Assembly (NCBI GenBank): GCA_002320455.1 | Contig: DCKU01000162.1 | Coordinates: 1 to 16,901, forward strand | DNA from: Salinisphaera sp. UBA1666 | GTDB taxonomy: Bacteria > Pseudomonadota > Gammaproteobacteria > Nevskiales > Salinisphaeraceae | DNA length: 16,901 nt | Direction of reading: 5' to 3' | In this document: piece by piece, positions 1-7,967 of the stretch | Layout: every line of letters starts with the position of its first letter | Position numbering within the stretch: position 1 is the first letter of the stretch | Program-made: the position numbers and the translations under genes | The notes under the pieces: model-generated | What the model was told of the DNA's origin: nothing | Databases searched by the model: none | The model's input: the letters and a program-made list of their open reading frames with translations, nothing else

Positions 1-65
1 CTCGCGCCTTGCAGAACACGATTTGCGGACGCCAACGCGGCGCTCGTATGAGGCTTCAACAGGCC

Positions 66-1037
66 CTACGGCCGCTCGGCCGGCGGCCCCGGTGGCACTA
101 TATGACCGTCGGCGGGTAGACCGCGCAGGGTGAAGTAATCCGCGTTGTCGGTGCCGTCGTAGCGCCGTTCGTTGATGAAGCGCTGTATCACCGCCGCACA
201 TTCGTTGGCCCGCAGCTGCAAGAACAGATGCCCGCCGCCGCGCACCACATGCACATGGGATTTCGGAATCAGCCAGTGCAGCAGGCGACTCTGGTAGATC
301 GGGGCGATCTGGTCCGCGTCCCCGGCCATGATCAACGTCGGGCACATGAGATTGTGCAGGCGGTGGACAGTGGTCCACCCCACCCGAGCCACCAGCTGGT
401 GGATATAACCGCGCAGCTCTGGTGCCGCCAGTTGCTCGCGCGACTTCAGCGCCTGCGGCCGCTGGCGGATCAGGCCGTTGTAGAGGCCCGATAGGCCGTC
501 CGGCGTGGCCTGCTCTGCGTGGAAACGTCGCACGGCGTTGAATCGACGCAGACTTTGCCCGTTGACGGCGTTGAGGCCGATGCCGACCGTGCTCGCGGCC
601 AGTACGAGACGGTTGACCCGCGCATTGCCGGCCAGTGCGTACGTCTGCGCCAGTGAGGCCCCCCAGCCGGCGCCAACAAGATTGATCGCGCTGTCATAGC
701 CCAGGCGGGTCAGAAAAGTCTGCAGCAGCCGTGCATGCCAGCCCATGCCGTGTGGCAGGCCGCGCGACGGCGAGGCCCCCGTGCCCGGCATTTCGGGAAT
801 GATGACTTCGATATCGTCCAGCGCATTAACCAGCGGCAACAGCATATCTAGATGTGTGCCGAGCGTGCCCAACAGCACCATCGGCCGGCCCTTGCCGCGC
901 CGGATGCCGTAGCGCAACCGCACGCCATCGACATCCAGCCAGTCGATCTGTACTCGCGTCTTTCGCCGCAGCGCGCTTTGCTCGGGCGGCAGCGCGCGCC
1001 GCGGAGTGACTCCGGTTGCCAGCGATTTCGACATCAT
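66..1037 (-). CDS. PhaZ-like alpha/beta hydrolase, second paralogue, lacking the catalytic serine
   Basis: 323-residue alpha/beta-hydrolase-fold protein resembling the intracellular medium-chain PHA depolymerase PhaZ of pseudomonads, which hydrolyses stored polyester. Family-like stretches are PEMPGTGAS (about 81-89), WGASLAQ with VNRLVLAAS (125-149), GWTTVHRLHNLMCPTLIMAGD (about 220-240) and GGGHLFL (267-273). The acid (Asp240 or Asp242) and His270 of the triad are present. The nucleophile elbow reads G122-A-G124-W-G126: Gly124 (codon GGC, + strand 666-668) replaces the serine. It may therefore be non-hydrolytic. About 30 extra residues lie at each end compared with the roughly 280-residue family. 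The start overlaps the previous stop as ATGA and follows a GAGGGGGC ribosome-binding site; an ATG one codon further in is also possible. It is the last gene of the phaC operon. Family membership is solid; function is inferred. Confidence 0.8.
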   Translation of the reverse strand: MMSKSLATGVTPRRALPPEQSALRRKTRVQIDWLDVDGVRLRYGIRRGKGRPMVLLGTLGTHLDMLLPLVNALDDIEVIIPEMPGTGASPSRGLPHGMGWHARLLQTFLTRLGYDSAINLVGAGWGASLAQTYALAGNARVNRLVLAASTVGIGLNAVNGQSLRRFNAVRRFHAEQATPDGLSGLYNGLIRQRPQALKSREQLAAPELRGYIHQLVARVGWTTVHRLHNLMCPTLIMAGDADQIAPIYQSRLLHWLIPKSHVHVVRGGGHLFLQLRANECAAVIQRFINERRYDGTDNADYFTLRGLPADGHIVPPGPPAERP

Positions 1038-1867
1038 GCCCCCTCGAACAGTGCCAGAAACGCCTCGACCCGGCGCACGGCCTCATCGCGGCGCTCGATC
1101 AACAGCCAATGACCGGCCGCATGCATGACCGATAATTCTGCGCGGGGAATGAGCAGCTGCAGCAGTCGGGCGTTAGCCAGCGGCACGATACGATCATCGT
1201 CGCCCGCCAGGATCAGCGTCGGAAGTTCTAGCCGGTGCGCCCAGGCCAGGCTGGAAAAACCGGCCACGGCATAGAGCTGGCCGGCCAGTGCGGCCGGGTG
1301 GGCCGCGGGTGCGTCTGCCAGCGTCGCGGCTACGGCTCGGCAATCCGCATCGGCGCGACCACCGAATATGTCGCGCGCCTCGCGCGCATCACCCGCGATG
1401 CCCGCCAGGCCTCGCACCCGGGCCAGTCGCCGCAGGGCGCTCCAGCGTCCGGGCCACATCGTCTGTCCTGTCGAGGTGGCCACCAGCACTAGCGCACGAA
1501 GATGCCGGGCCTGGCTGCGTGCCATTTCCTGGGCCAAAAGGCCGCCCCATCCCATTCCCAGGATATCGACGCGGGCCACGTCAAGCGCGGTGAGCAGTGC
1601 CGCCACGACCCGCGCCCGGGCCGGCATACGCAGGCGAGATGCGGCCCAAGACGCACCGTCCTGGCCGTCCAGACCCGGCCAGTCAAACGCGATCGTGGGC
1701 CGCTCCAATGCCTGGCAGAACGGCGCCAGCATATCGCGTCCGGCTGCGTAATCTCCGATGATTAATAGCGGCACGCCCTGGCCCGCCGTACGCGAGACAT
1801 GAAGCCGCTGACCGTCGACGTCGAGCGTGACTGTCGTAACCCGTTGAGTGTCAACGCTGGCGGACAT
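1034..1867 (-). CDS. PhaZ-like alpha/beta hydrolase, first paralogue, lacking the catalytic serine
   Basis: 277-residue alpha/beta-hydrolase-fold protein, close in length to mcl-PHA depolymerase PhaZ. It shows the family's FDWPGLDG (about 61-68), LVLVATSTG (126-134), LILAGDDDRIVPL (218-230), the following RLLQLLIP and the GHWLL segment with His253. The position of the catalytic serine, in G104-M-G106-W-G108, is glycine (codon GGA, + strand 1550-1552), while an Asp (223-225) and His253 remain. Pseudomonas PhaZ has GVSWGG here, so the replacement is exactly at the nucleophile. The chosen ATG follows a GGGGC stretch, overlaps the phaC end by 17 bases and gives a family-sized protein; an in-frame ATG at 1885 is an alternative. 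It lies between phaC and a second such gene, an arrangement recalling phaC1-phaZ-phaC2. It may be a granule-bound or regulatory pseudo-depolymerase; I cannot tell which. Confidence 0.8.
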   Translation of the reverse strand: MSASVDTQRVTTVTLDVDGQRLHVSRTAGQGVPLLIIGDYAAGRDMLAPFCQALERPTIAFDWPGLDGQDGASWAASRLRMPARARVVAALLTALDVARVDILGMGWGGLLAQEMARSQARHLRALVLVATSTGQTMWPGRWSALRRLARVRGLAGIAGDAREARDIFGGRADADCRAVAATLADAPAAHPAALAGQLYAVAGFSSLAWAHRLELPTLILAGDDDRIVPLANARLLQLLIPRAELSVMHAAGHWLLIERRDEAVRRVEAFLALFEGA

Positions 1868-3575
1868 AGCGCCCCGGTGCGACATCGATCGCCTGTGCCT
1901 GAATCGTTTCGTCAGCATGCCCATAGGCCGTAGGCGCGGGTATCGATTCCCCGCCGTGGGCACGACACCAGTCCAACCATTCATCCCACCAGGAGCCGGC
2001 AAAGCGCGGGGCTTCGGCCTGCCAGTCGTCTGCATGCTCGCCGGCCGCACGAATATCGCTTTGATAGCTCACGGCCGAACCCGGCGGACAGACCAGCGAC
2101 TGGACATGGCCGGCATCGACGAGCACGAATCGACAGGCCCCGGCCAGACGCGCGGCGCTGTCATGGCATGCCCGCCAGGGCGTGATGTGATCTTTTTCGC
2201 CGGCCATCACAAAGATGTCGCAGTCGATGGCGGACAGGTCGATGGACATGCCGTTGATCTTTAGCCCGTCAGCGCGTGCCAGCGCATCGTCACCGTAGAT
2301 CCGCAGAAAGTCGGCGTGCAGTCGTGCCGGCAGGCGCGTGGTATCGGCGTTCCAGAACAGAATATCGCTAGCCGGCGGATTGCGCCCCAGCACATAGTTG
2401 TTGGTCACGAAACGCCAGATCATGTCTTCGGGACGCAGCCAGGCAAACGCACGTGCCATGTCAGCGCCGTCGAGCACGCCGCGTCTGGACGATCGCGCCA
2501 GCGCGTGGCGCACCGCGCGCTCGTCGTGGGCCAGCCCCTGGGCATCGACCGTTTCACTCTTGCCAAGCAGCGTGACGAACAACGACAGACACGCCACCTT
2601 GGCCGTCGGCGGCTGGCCGGCGTCGGCCATAGCGCGCCGATAGGCCAGCGTCACGGCGGCGGTCAGCCCTCCGGCACAGGCGCCCAGAAGCTTGACCGGC
2701 GCGCCGTCGTGGACCGCCGAGACACGATCGATCGCATCGCTGGCGGCGGTGACGTAATCGGCCAGCCCCCAGCGCTTCTGAGCGGCCGTCGGATTGCGCC
2801 AGGACAATATGAATACGGCCTGCCCCGCGGCCAGGGCATGGCCTACGAAACTGTTGCCCGGCGATAGGTCGAAAACATAGAACTTGTTAATCTGGGGCGG
2901 CACGACCAGCACCGGCGCGCTGTCCTGGCTCGGTGTCTGCGGGGCGTACTGGATCAGCTCGACCAGCGCGTCGCGATAGATCACGGCACCTGCCGTGGCG
3001 GCGACGTCTTTGCCGATGGTGAACGCGGCCGCATCCACCTGCTGCGGCAGGCCGCCGTGGCGGGTCATATCGGTGATGAAGTGGCTAAGGCCATTCAGCA
3101 CCGAGCGCCCACGGGTGGCGCGCGCCCGCGAATAAAACCCCGGATGCAGCAAGAACAGATTGCTGGGCGCGCCGGCGGCGTTCACATGCCGCACGATAAA
3201 GCGCAGGCGCTCGCGGGTGTGGGGCGCGACGTCCAGGCCATCCACCAGTTCCGAGAGCGCGCTCGACCAGGCCAGATACGTCTGGAGCGCCCGTTTGAAG
3301 ACGATCCCCCGCTGCCAACCGATATGCAGAAAACGCCGGTCGTCGCCGGATAGGGCCATGGGCTGACGGCCCAGACCGATCAGCGCCAGCCGCGCGGCCA
3401 GCTTGAGCTCGACACGCGCCAGTGTCAGCGGCTGACGTGCGCTGGCCGCCACAAGCTCCGAGACCACCCCCGAAAGCAAGGGGCCGCTACCGGCGCGGCT
3501 CGGATCGACCACCTCTGGCTCGAGCGGTGTCGATATCGGAGATGGCGTATGCGATGACGTGCGAATTCGAGGCAT
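1851..3575 (-). CDS. phaC: Class II poly(R)-hydroxyalkanoate synthase
   Basis: Polymerises (R)-3-hydroxyacyl-CoA into polyhydroxyalkanoate at the surface of storage granules. The 574-residue product is typical in length (about 560). The lipase-like box G298-A-C300-A-G302 carries the cysteine nucleophile. Asp462 in GEKDHITPW and His490 in DAGHVQS complete the triad. Class II landmarks are VPPQINKFYVFDLSPG (about 225-240), SWRNPT (258-263), FWNADTTRLPA (407-417) and a C-terminal GSWWDEWLDW. These match pseudomonad PhaC rather than the class I GYCIGG type. The frame stays open to 3815, but that would run into brkB; the ATG at 3575 gives the family length, though I see no strong ribosome-binding site before it. 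It is the first gene of an operon with two PhaZ-like genes. No phasin or phaD gene is in the window. Substrate length preference is inferred from class only. Confidence 0.93.
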   Translation of the reverse strand: MPRIRTSSHTPSPISTPLEPEVVDPSRAGSGPLLSGVVSELVAASARQPLTLARVELKLAARLALIGLGRQPMALSGDDRRFLHIGWQRGIVFKRALQTYLAWSSALSELVDGLDVAPHTRERLRFIVRHVNAAGAPSNLFLLHPGFYSRARATRGRSVLNGLSHFITDMTRHGGLPQQVDAAAFTIGKDVAATAGAVIYRDALVELIQYAPQTPSQDSAPVLVVPPQINKFYVFDLSPGNSFVGHALAAGQAVFILSWRNPTAAQKRWGLADYVTAASDAIDRVSAVHDGAPVKLLGACAGGLTAAVTLAYRRAMADAGQPPTAKVACLSLFVTLLGKSETVDAQGLAHDERAVRHALARSSRRGVLDGADMARAFAWLRPEDMIWRFVTNNYVLGRNPPASDILFWNADTTRLPARLHADFLRIYGDDALARADGLKINGMSIDLSAIDCDIFVMAGEKDHITPWRACHDSAARLAGACRFVLVDAGHVQSLVCPPGSAVSYQSDIRAAGEHADDWQAEAPRFAGSWWDEWLDWCRAHGGESIPAPTAYGHADETIQAQAIDVAPGRYVRQR

Positions 3576-3606
3576 GGCAGAAATGAGCAAAACACAGCGA
3601 ATCGCC

Positions 3607-3635
3607 GGCTTGAAGCCCGGTCTAGTCGCTACAAT
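3607..3635 (+). promoter_or_regulatory. Candidate brkB promoter and inverted repeat in the phaC-brkB divergent region
   Basis: The 91-base gap between the divergent phaC and brkB starts contains TACAAT at 3630-3635, a good -10 match. Transcription would start near 3642, 25 bases before the chosen brkB ATG. Just upstream lies an 11-base inverted repeat, GGCTT-G-AAGCC (3607-3617), overlapping where a -35 element would sit. The best -35-like hexamer (TTGAAG, 3610-3615) is only 14 bases from the -10, so the promoter is atypical or activator-dependent. The repeat could be an operator serving both genes. Inference only. Confidence 0.3.
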
Positions 3636-3666
3636 GCGCTCACCTTCAAGACAAGCGCAAACCGCC

Positions 3667-5052
3667 ATGGATCGCCTGGGATCGATTAAACACCGATACG
3701 ATCGCGTGATCTGGTCGCGCGACCCGCAGGATCTGCCTGCCGTCAAGCGGATCCCGCTGCGACTTGCCCGTATCGTCGTCGCTCTGATCGGGGATTTTCG
3801 CGACGGTGAAATCACGCTTCGCGCGATGAGTTTGGTCTACACCACACTCGTCTCGCTCGTGCCGTTGCTGGCGCTGGCTTTTTCGCTGCTAAAAGCGTTC
3901 GGCGCAGACAACGCGCTACGCCCCACGCTGGCGCGCTTTCTGGCGCCGCTGGGTCCGGGCAGCGGCGCCATCGTCGACAAGATCGTGGACTTTGTCGCCA
4001 ACGTGCAAGTCGGGGTGCTGGGGGCAATCGGCGTGGTGGCCCTGATCTACTCGGTGTTGTCGCTGATTCAGAAGGTCGAGGCCGGCTGCAACTTCATCTG
4101 GCGCGTGCGCGAGCCGCGGTCGCTGGGCCGGCGCATTACCGAATATATCAGCGTGCTCGTCGTCGGCCCGCTGGTCATTTTGGCCGCGGCCAGCCTGACC
4201 GCTAGCGTGTCCAAGAACGAGACCGTGGTCTATCTATCGCAGTTCGAGGGCGTGGGCATGTTCTTATACGGCGTCGGCCGGCTCCTGCCTTACGTGCTCT
4301 ACAGCGCGGCGTTTACCGCGCTGTTCAAGCTGATTCCCAATACCCGCGTCCATTTGTCGGCGGCGCTGGGCGGCGGGATCTTCGCCGGCGTGCTTTGGCA
4401 GACCGCAAGCACCGGTTTTGCGCTGTTTGCCAAAAACGCCGGCAACGTGAACGCGATCTATTCCAGCTTTGCCATCATCATCCTGCTGCTGATCTGGCTG
4501 TACGTGTCGTGGATGATTCTGCTGCTGGGCTGTCGCATGGCGTTCTGGATACAGCATCCCGAGCGTCTCATGCCCGGCGAGTACCCACCGCGGCTCGGCA
4601 GCCGCGAGGCCGAGCGGTTAGTACTTCGTATAGCCGTGGAAGTGGCCCGGCGGTTTGCGGCCGGCGAGCCGGCTACCGATATCTCTGATCTGTCAGCCCA
4701 GCTGCGTGCGGCCCCCGACCATGTTCACCGGGCCGTAGAGCGACTGGTCGTGGCCGATGTCCTCATCGAAGCCGAGCGACGTGCTGCCACCCATGCGCTG
4801 GTCCCGGCCCGCGATATCGGCCGTATTCGGGTTGCCGATATTCTAGCGATCGTGACTGCGGGCGACGCATCGGCCCGCTTGGCCGCCCCCCGGCAGGCCC
4901 CGGGTCAGGCGCTCGACGTGTTGCTGGCACGCGCCGAGTCGGCACGTACTGCCACCATCGGCGACACCACACTGCGCGATCTCGTTGATTCGACGGAACA
5001 ATTCATGGAAAAAACAAAGCCTTCGGGCCTGTCAACTGGCCAAAAGATGTAG
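3667..5052 (+). CDS. YihY/BrkB family inner-membrane protein with C-terminal extension
   Basis: Polytopic membrane protein of the YihY/BrkB family, once misassigned as ribonuclease BN; its true role is unsettled. With the ATG at 3667 it has 461 residues. Hydrophobic segments lie near 54-75, 112-134, 159-181, 202-222, 232-253 and 265-290, giving about six helices. Typical stretches include ALIYSVLSLIQKVEAGCNFIWRV (about 125-147), RLLPY (205-209), IPNTRVH (223-229), GAxFAGxLW-like GGGIFAGVLWQ and NAIYSSFA (262-269). The last 150 residues are soluble. Residues about 312-395 look like a winged helix (RLVLRIAVEVARRF, then DLSAQLRAAPDHVHRAVERL), as in the longer bacterial members. Upstream in-frame ATGs (3559, 3634) would overlap phaC or the likely -10, so they were not chosen. 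Family assignment is firm; function is unknown. Confidence 0.88.
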   Translation: MDRLGSIKHRYDRVIWSRDPQDLPAVKRIPLRLARIVVALIGDFRDGEITLRAMSLVYTTLVSLVPLLALAFSLLKAFGADNALRPTLARFLAPLGPGSGAIVDKIVDFVANVQVGVLGAIGVVALIYSVLSLIQKVEAGCNFIWRVREPRSLGRRITEYISVLVVGPLVILAAASLTASVSKNETVVYLSQFEGVGMFLYGVGRLLPYVLYSAAFTALFKLIPNTRVHLSAALGGGIFAGVLWQTASTGFALFAKNAGNVNAIYSSFAIIILLLIWLYVSWMILLLGCRMAFWIQHPERLMPGEYPPRLGSREAERLVLRIAVEVARRFAAGEPATDISDLSAQLRAAPDHVHRAVERLVVADVLIEAERRAATHALVPARDIGRIRVADILAIVTAGDASARLAAPRQAPGQALDVLLARAESARTATIGDTTLRDLVDSTEQFMEKTKPSGLSTGQKM

Positions 5053-5087
5053 ATATCAAGGCGGCTCGCGGGCGCGTGCCCGGCTGA

Positions 5088-5102
5088 TATACTCAATTTG
5101 AG
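5088..5102 (+). promoter_or_regulatory. Candidate fadD -10 box overlapping an inverted repeat
   Basis: TATACT at 5088-5093 is a five-of-six match to a sigma-70 -10 box. It overlaps an 11-base perfect inverted repeat, CTCAA-T-TTGAG (5092-5102), which would cover the transcription start. No convincing -35 is visible. The repeat does not match the GAAAC-N4-GTTTC pattern I associate with PsrA. It may be an operator for a fatty-acid-responsive repressor; this is inference. Confidence 0.3.
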
Positions 5103-5143
5103 CGGCACTTTTACAGCATTTGCAGCCGCAAGCCGTCCGAATC

Positions 5144-5149
5144 AAGGAG
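5144..5149 (+). promoter_or_regulatory. Ribosome-binding site fixing the fadD start at GTG 5155
   Basis: AAGGAG lies five bases before a GTG at 5155. The in-frame TTG at 5098 has no such site and would add 19 residues absent from FadD. The GTG start gives an N terminus (MDKIWLKQYP) that aligns with E. coli FadD (MKKVWLNRYP). Confidence 0.8.
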
Positions 5150-5154
5150 ACAGC

Positions 5155-6816
5155 GTGGATAAGATCTGGCTCAAGCAGTATCCGAAAGGCGTGCCCGAGG
5201 ACATCGCTGCCACAGGCGACGAAACGCTGGTCGATCTGATCGTGGACAGCTGCCGCGAGTTCGCGGACAAGCCGGCGTTCACCAACATGGGCGCAACGCT
5301 GACCTATCGCGAGCTAGACGAGCGCTCTGCCAGCTTTGCGGCTTATCTCCAACACGAGCTGGGCTTTGCCAAGGGCGATCGCGTTGCCATCATGATGCCC
5401 AACCTGCTGCAGTACCCGATCGCTTTGGTTGGCATCCTGCGAGCCGGCATGGTGGCGGTCAACGTCAATCCGCTCTATACCGCGCGCGAGCTCGAGCATC
5501 AGCTGTCTGACGCCGGCGCGCGAGCCATCGTCATCGTCGAAAACTTCGCGGCCACGTTGGAAAAAGTGGTCAACAAGGTGGCCCTGGAAGCGGTGATCAC
5601 CACCCAGATCGGCGACGCGCTGCCGCCGGCCAAGCGTTTTCTCACGAACCTGGTCGTCAAGCACGTCAAACGCATGGTACCGGCGTTCAAGCTGCCGGGT
5701 GCTATCGCTTTCAATACCGCGCTGGCCGACGGGGCCAAGCAACGCATGAAGCCGGTCGAGGTGGCGCCGGACGATATCGCATTCCTGCAGTACACCGGTG
5801 GCACCACCGGGCTGGCCAAGGGCGCCATCTTGCTGCATCGCAACATGGTGGCCAACGTCAGCCAGGCTGAAGCCTGGCTCGATCCGTGGACCGAAAAAGG
5901 CAATGAAGTCATTCTGACGCCGCTGCCGCTTTATCACGTCTTTGCCCTGATGGCGAACTGTCTGATGTTCATGCGCCAGGGCGGCAAGAACGTGCTGGTG
6001 ACCAACCCGCGTGATATCCCGGCCCTGGTCAAGGACTTCGATACGCATAAGCCCACGGCGTTCACCGGCGTCAATACGCTATTCAACGCGCTGGTCAACA
6101 ACGAAGAATTCGCCAAGCTGGACTTCTCGCGGCTCAAGATCACGCTGGGCGGGGGCGCGGCGGTGCAAAAAGCCGTGGCCGAGAAATGGCAGAAAGCCAC
6201 CGGCGTCACGCTGATCGAGGCCTACGGCTTGACCGAAACCTCGCCGGGCGTATCGATCAACCCGTTGACGCTGGAGCGCTACAACGGCTCGATCGGCCTG
6301 CCGCTGCCCTCAACCGATATCTCGATTCGCGACGAGTCAGGCAACGAAGTCGCGGCCGGCGAGCCCGGCGAGTTGTGCGTGGCCGGGCCGCAGGTCATGG
6401 CGGGCTACTGGAACAAGCCCGAGGAAAACGAGAAGACATTTTTCCCGGACGGCTATCTACGAACCGGCGACGTAGCCCGCTTCGACGAGCAGGGGTATCT
6501 CTATATCGTCGATCGCAAGAAAGACATGATCCTGGTGTCAGGTTTCAACGTCTATCCCAACGAGATCGAAGACGTCGTCTCCGCGCATCCCAAGGTGATG
6601 GAAGCTGCCTGCATCGGCGTGGACGACGAGCGCTCGGGCGAGGTGGTCAAGATCTTTGTGGTGAAATCTGATGCCTCACTGACCGAAGATGAGCTGCTGG
6701 CCTACTGCCGAGAAGAGCTCACCGGCTACAAGGTGCCAAAGCACGTGGCGTTCATCGAGGAACTGCCGAAATCCAACGTCGGCAAGATCCTGCGCAAGGA
6801 TCTGCGCCAGTCATAG
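5155..6816 (+). CDS. fadD: Long-chain-fatty-acid-CoA ligase
   Basis: Activates long-chain fatty acids with ATP and CoA to acyl-CoA at the inner membrane face, the entry step to beta-oxidation. The 553-residue product (E. coli FadD has 561) has the complete adenylate-forming set. These are the P-loop-like YTGGTTGLAKGA (213-224), YGLTETSP (357-364), the hinge region TGD...DRKKDMI (437-459), SGFNVYPNEIEDVV (462-475) and the catalytic lysine in NVGKILRKDL (Lys544). SGFNVYPNEIEDVV is essentially identical to E. coli FadD, which separates it from short-chain acyl-CoA synthetases. It starts at GTG with a strong AAGGAG site and stands alone as a transcription unit after brkB. Its stop overlaps the convergent AEC gene. 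Its acyl-CoA product could feed the PhaC pathway through beta-oxidation; that link is inference. Confidence 0.95.
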   Translation: MDKIWLKQYPKGVPEDIAATGDETLVDLIVDSCREFADKPAFTNMGATLTYRELDERSASFAAYLQHELGFAKGDRVAIMMPNLLQYPIALVGILRAGMVAVNVNPLYTARELEHQLSDAGARAIVIVENFAATLEKVVNKVALEAVITTQIGDALPPAKRFLTNLVVKHVKRMVPAFKLPGAIAFNTALADGAKQRMKPVEVAPDDIAFLQYTGGTTGLAKGAILLHRNMVANVSQAEAWLDPWTEKGNEVILTPLPLYHVFALMANCLMFMRQGGKNVLVTNPRDIPALVKDFDTHKPTAFTGVNTLFNALVNNEEFAKLDFSRLKITLGGGAAVQKAVAEKWQKATGVTLIEAYGLTETSPGVSINPLTLERYNGSIGLPLPSTDISIRDESGNEVAAGEPGELCVAGPQVMAGYWNKPEENEKTFFPDGYLRTGDVARFDEQGYLYIVDRKKDMILVSGFNVYPNEIEDVVSAHPKVMEAACIGVDDERSGEVVKIFVVKSDASLTEDELLAYCREELTGYKVPKHVAFIEELPKSNVGKILRKDLRQS

Positions 6817-7773
6817 TCCGGCTGCTTCCCCGCCCGGTAACAGCATCAAGCACAAGGCCAGCGTAGCGATCGAGCCCACCGTGCTCCAGAGGATGACCCG
6901 CGAGGTCATCCTCGGTTCTCGCCCGTAGAAATCCGCCAGCATGTAAGGCCCCGTACCGGTCGGTAGGGCCGCCAAAAGCACGGCGGATATCGCCCAGACG
7001 GGCGCCAGATCGAACACCCAGTACGCCAACAGCGCTGATATACCGGGATGAACGATGAGCTTCATTGCCAACAGGCCGCCCAGACCGTTGACGGGCTCGG
7101 GCGCATCGGTGGCGACGGCCGGCCGCGCCAGAAATGCGCCAATCGAGACCAGCGCGCAGGGCGTCGTCGCTGCGCCTAACAAATCCACGAACTGAGCGAC
7201 CGGCTTGGCCACCGCGACACCGGTCGCGCCCCACAGCCCGCCGATGATGGGCGCTACCACGATAGGATTCTTGCTCAACGCCCGCGTCACCGTCATCAAC
7301 GGTCGAACGATGCCCTGACCGCTCTGGCGAAAAACCTCGATGAGCACGATGGCCAGGGCGAACACCACGCAGACCACGATCAATGTGGCGATCAAGGCCG
7401 GCGCGAGCGCGGCATCACCCAGCACCAGCACGCACAGAGGAATGCCCACATAGCCGACGTTGGCATAGGCGGCGGCCAGCGCATCGATCGCCGCATCAAC
7501 GCCCGGCCGGCCGGCGCGTATCCGCCAGACCAGGGCGGTGGCGAATACACCGAGACTGGCCAAGCCGTTGACGGCGATGAATTCCGGATGCCAAAGCGCC
7601 GCGAAGCTGGCCGTGGCCGTCGCATTGAACAAAAGCGCCGGTAGGCAGAACCACACAACGAACCGGTTCAGCTCGCCGGCCGCAGTCTCACCCAATACGC
7701 CCGTTCGCCGTCCGGCAAAGCCGGCCAGAATCAGACCGAAAATCGGCAATAAGACATTGATGACGGCCGACAT
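6811..7773 (-). CDS. AEC-family (auxin efflux carrier-like) permease
   Basis: 320-residue integral membrane protein of the auxin efflux carrier (AEC) superfamily. Bacterial members are mostly predicted transporters of organic or amino acids; the substrate here cannot be read. About ten hydrophobic segments are arranged in two halves of five. The first is near 3-20 and the last near 292-312, with a polar loop around 148-168 between halves. Family signatures are FCLPALLFN (42-50), NVGYVGIPL (105-113), SKNPIVVAP (167-175) and TTPCALVSIGAFL (203-215). The start ATG is preceded by GCGAGG at good spacing. It is a single-gene unit transcribed away from pdxJ; the insertion sequence now begins 82 bases upstream of its start. 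Its final codons overlap the fadD stop by six bases with no terminator between. Confidence 0.9.
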   Translation of the reverse strand: MSAVINVLLPIFGLILAGFAGRRTGVLGETAAGELNRFVVWFCLPALLFNATATASFAALWHPEFIAVNGLASLGVFATALVWRIRAGRPGVDAAIDALAAAYANVGYVGIPLCVLVLGDAALAPALIATLIVVCVVFALAIVLIEVFRQSGQGIVRPLMTVTRALSKNPIVVAPIIGGLWGATGVAVAKPVAQFVDLLGAATTPCALVSIGAFLARPAVATDAPEPVNGLGGLLAMKLIVHPGISALLAYWVFDLAPVWAISAVLLAALPTGTGPYMLADFYGREPRMTSRVILWSTVGSIATLALCLMLLPGGEAAGL

Positions 7774-7896
7774 GCCAGGCCTCGCTCGGCGATACAGCCC
7801 GCGAGGCTAGCAAAGCCCCGCCCGCAAGGCATCACCGGCCGACAAACGACACGCTCTTGTGTCTTGCCCGGAATGTCTAGCTAGCATACCGGGTAC

Positions 7897-7962
7897 GTGC
7901 CGGGTAAGCCTCCACACGCCCTTACGGCTTCGAGCCCGCGGCTTAGATCAGGCCCCCGGCAC
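7897..7962 (+). other. Target-binding loop of the predicted bridge RNA
   Basis: The outer stem is GTGCCGGG (7897-7904) with CCCGGCAC (7955-7962), eight perfect pairs. After a small bulge comes GCCT (7908-7911) with AGGC (7950-7953). A terminal hairpin GGCT-TCG-AGCC (7926-7936) splits the interior into two single-stranded sides. The left side holds the left target guide ACACGCCCT (7914-7922), which differs at one base from the flank-plus-core ACACGCTCT (7849-7857). The right side holds GCGGCTTAG (7938-7946). It pairs at seven of nine positions with CTAAGGCCC (9059-9067), including five consecutive pairs over the CT core and AAG. Confidence 0.55.
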
Positions 7963-7967
7963 TTTTG

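Noticed and set aside
2316..2867. 183-residue plus-strand open frame
   Set aside because: It lies wholly antisense to phaC, its composition follows the complementary codons, and it shows no recognisable domain.
3576..3815. N-terminal extension of phaC by 80 residues
   Set aside because: The frame is open, but the extension is rich in Arg and Ser, unlike PHA synthases, and runs antisense through the brkB start. The ATG at 3575 gives the normal family length.
5069..5082. CGGGC-GCGT-GCCCG hairpin after brkB as a terminator
   Set aside because: There is no T-run after it; it lies just before the fadD -10 box and is short. Not enough to call a terminator.
5314..6048. 244-residue minus-strand open frame
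   Set aside because: Shadow of fadD with no motif of its own.
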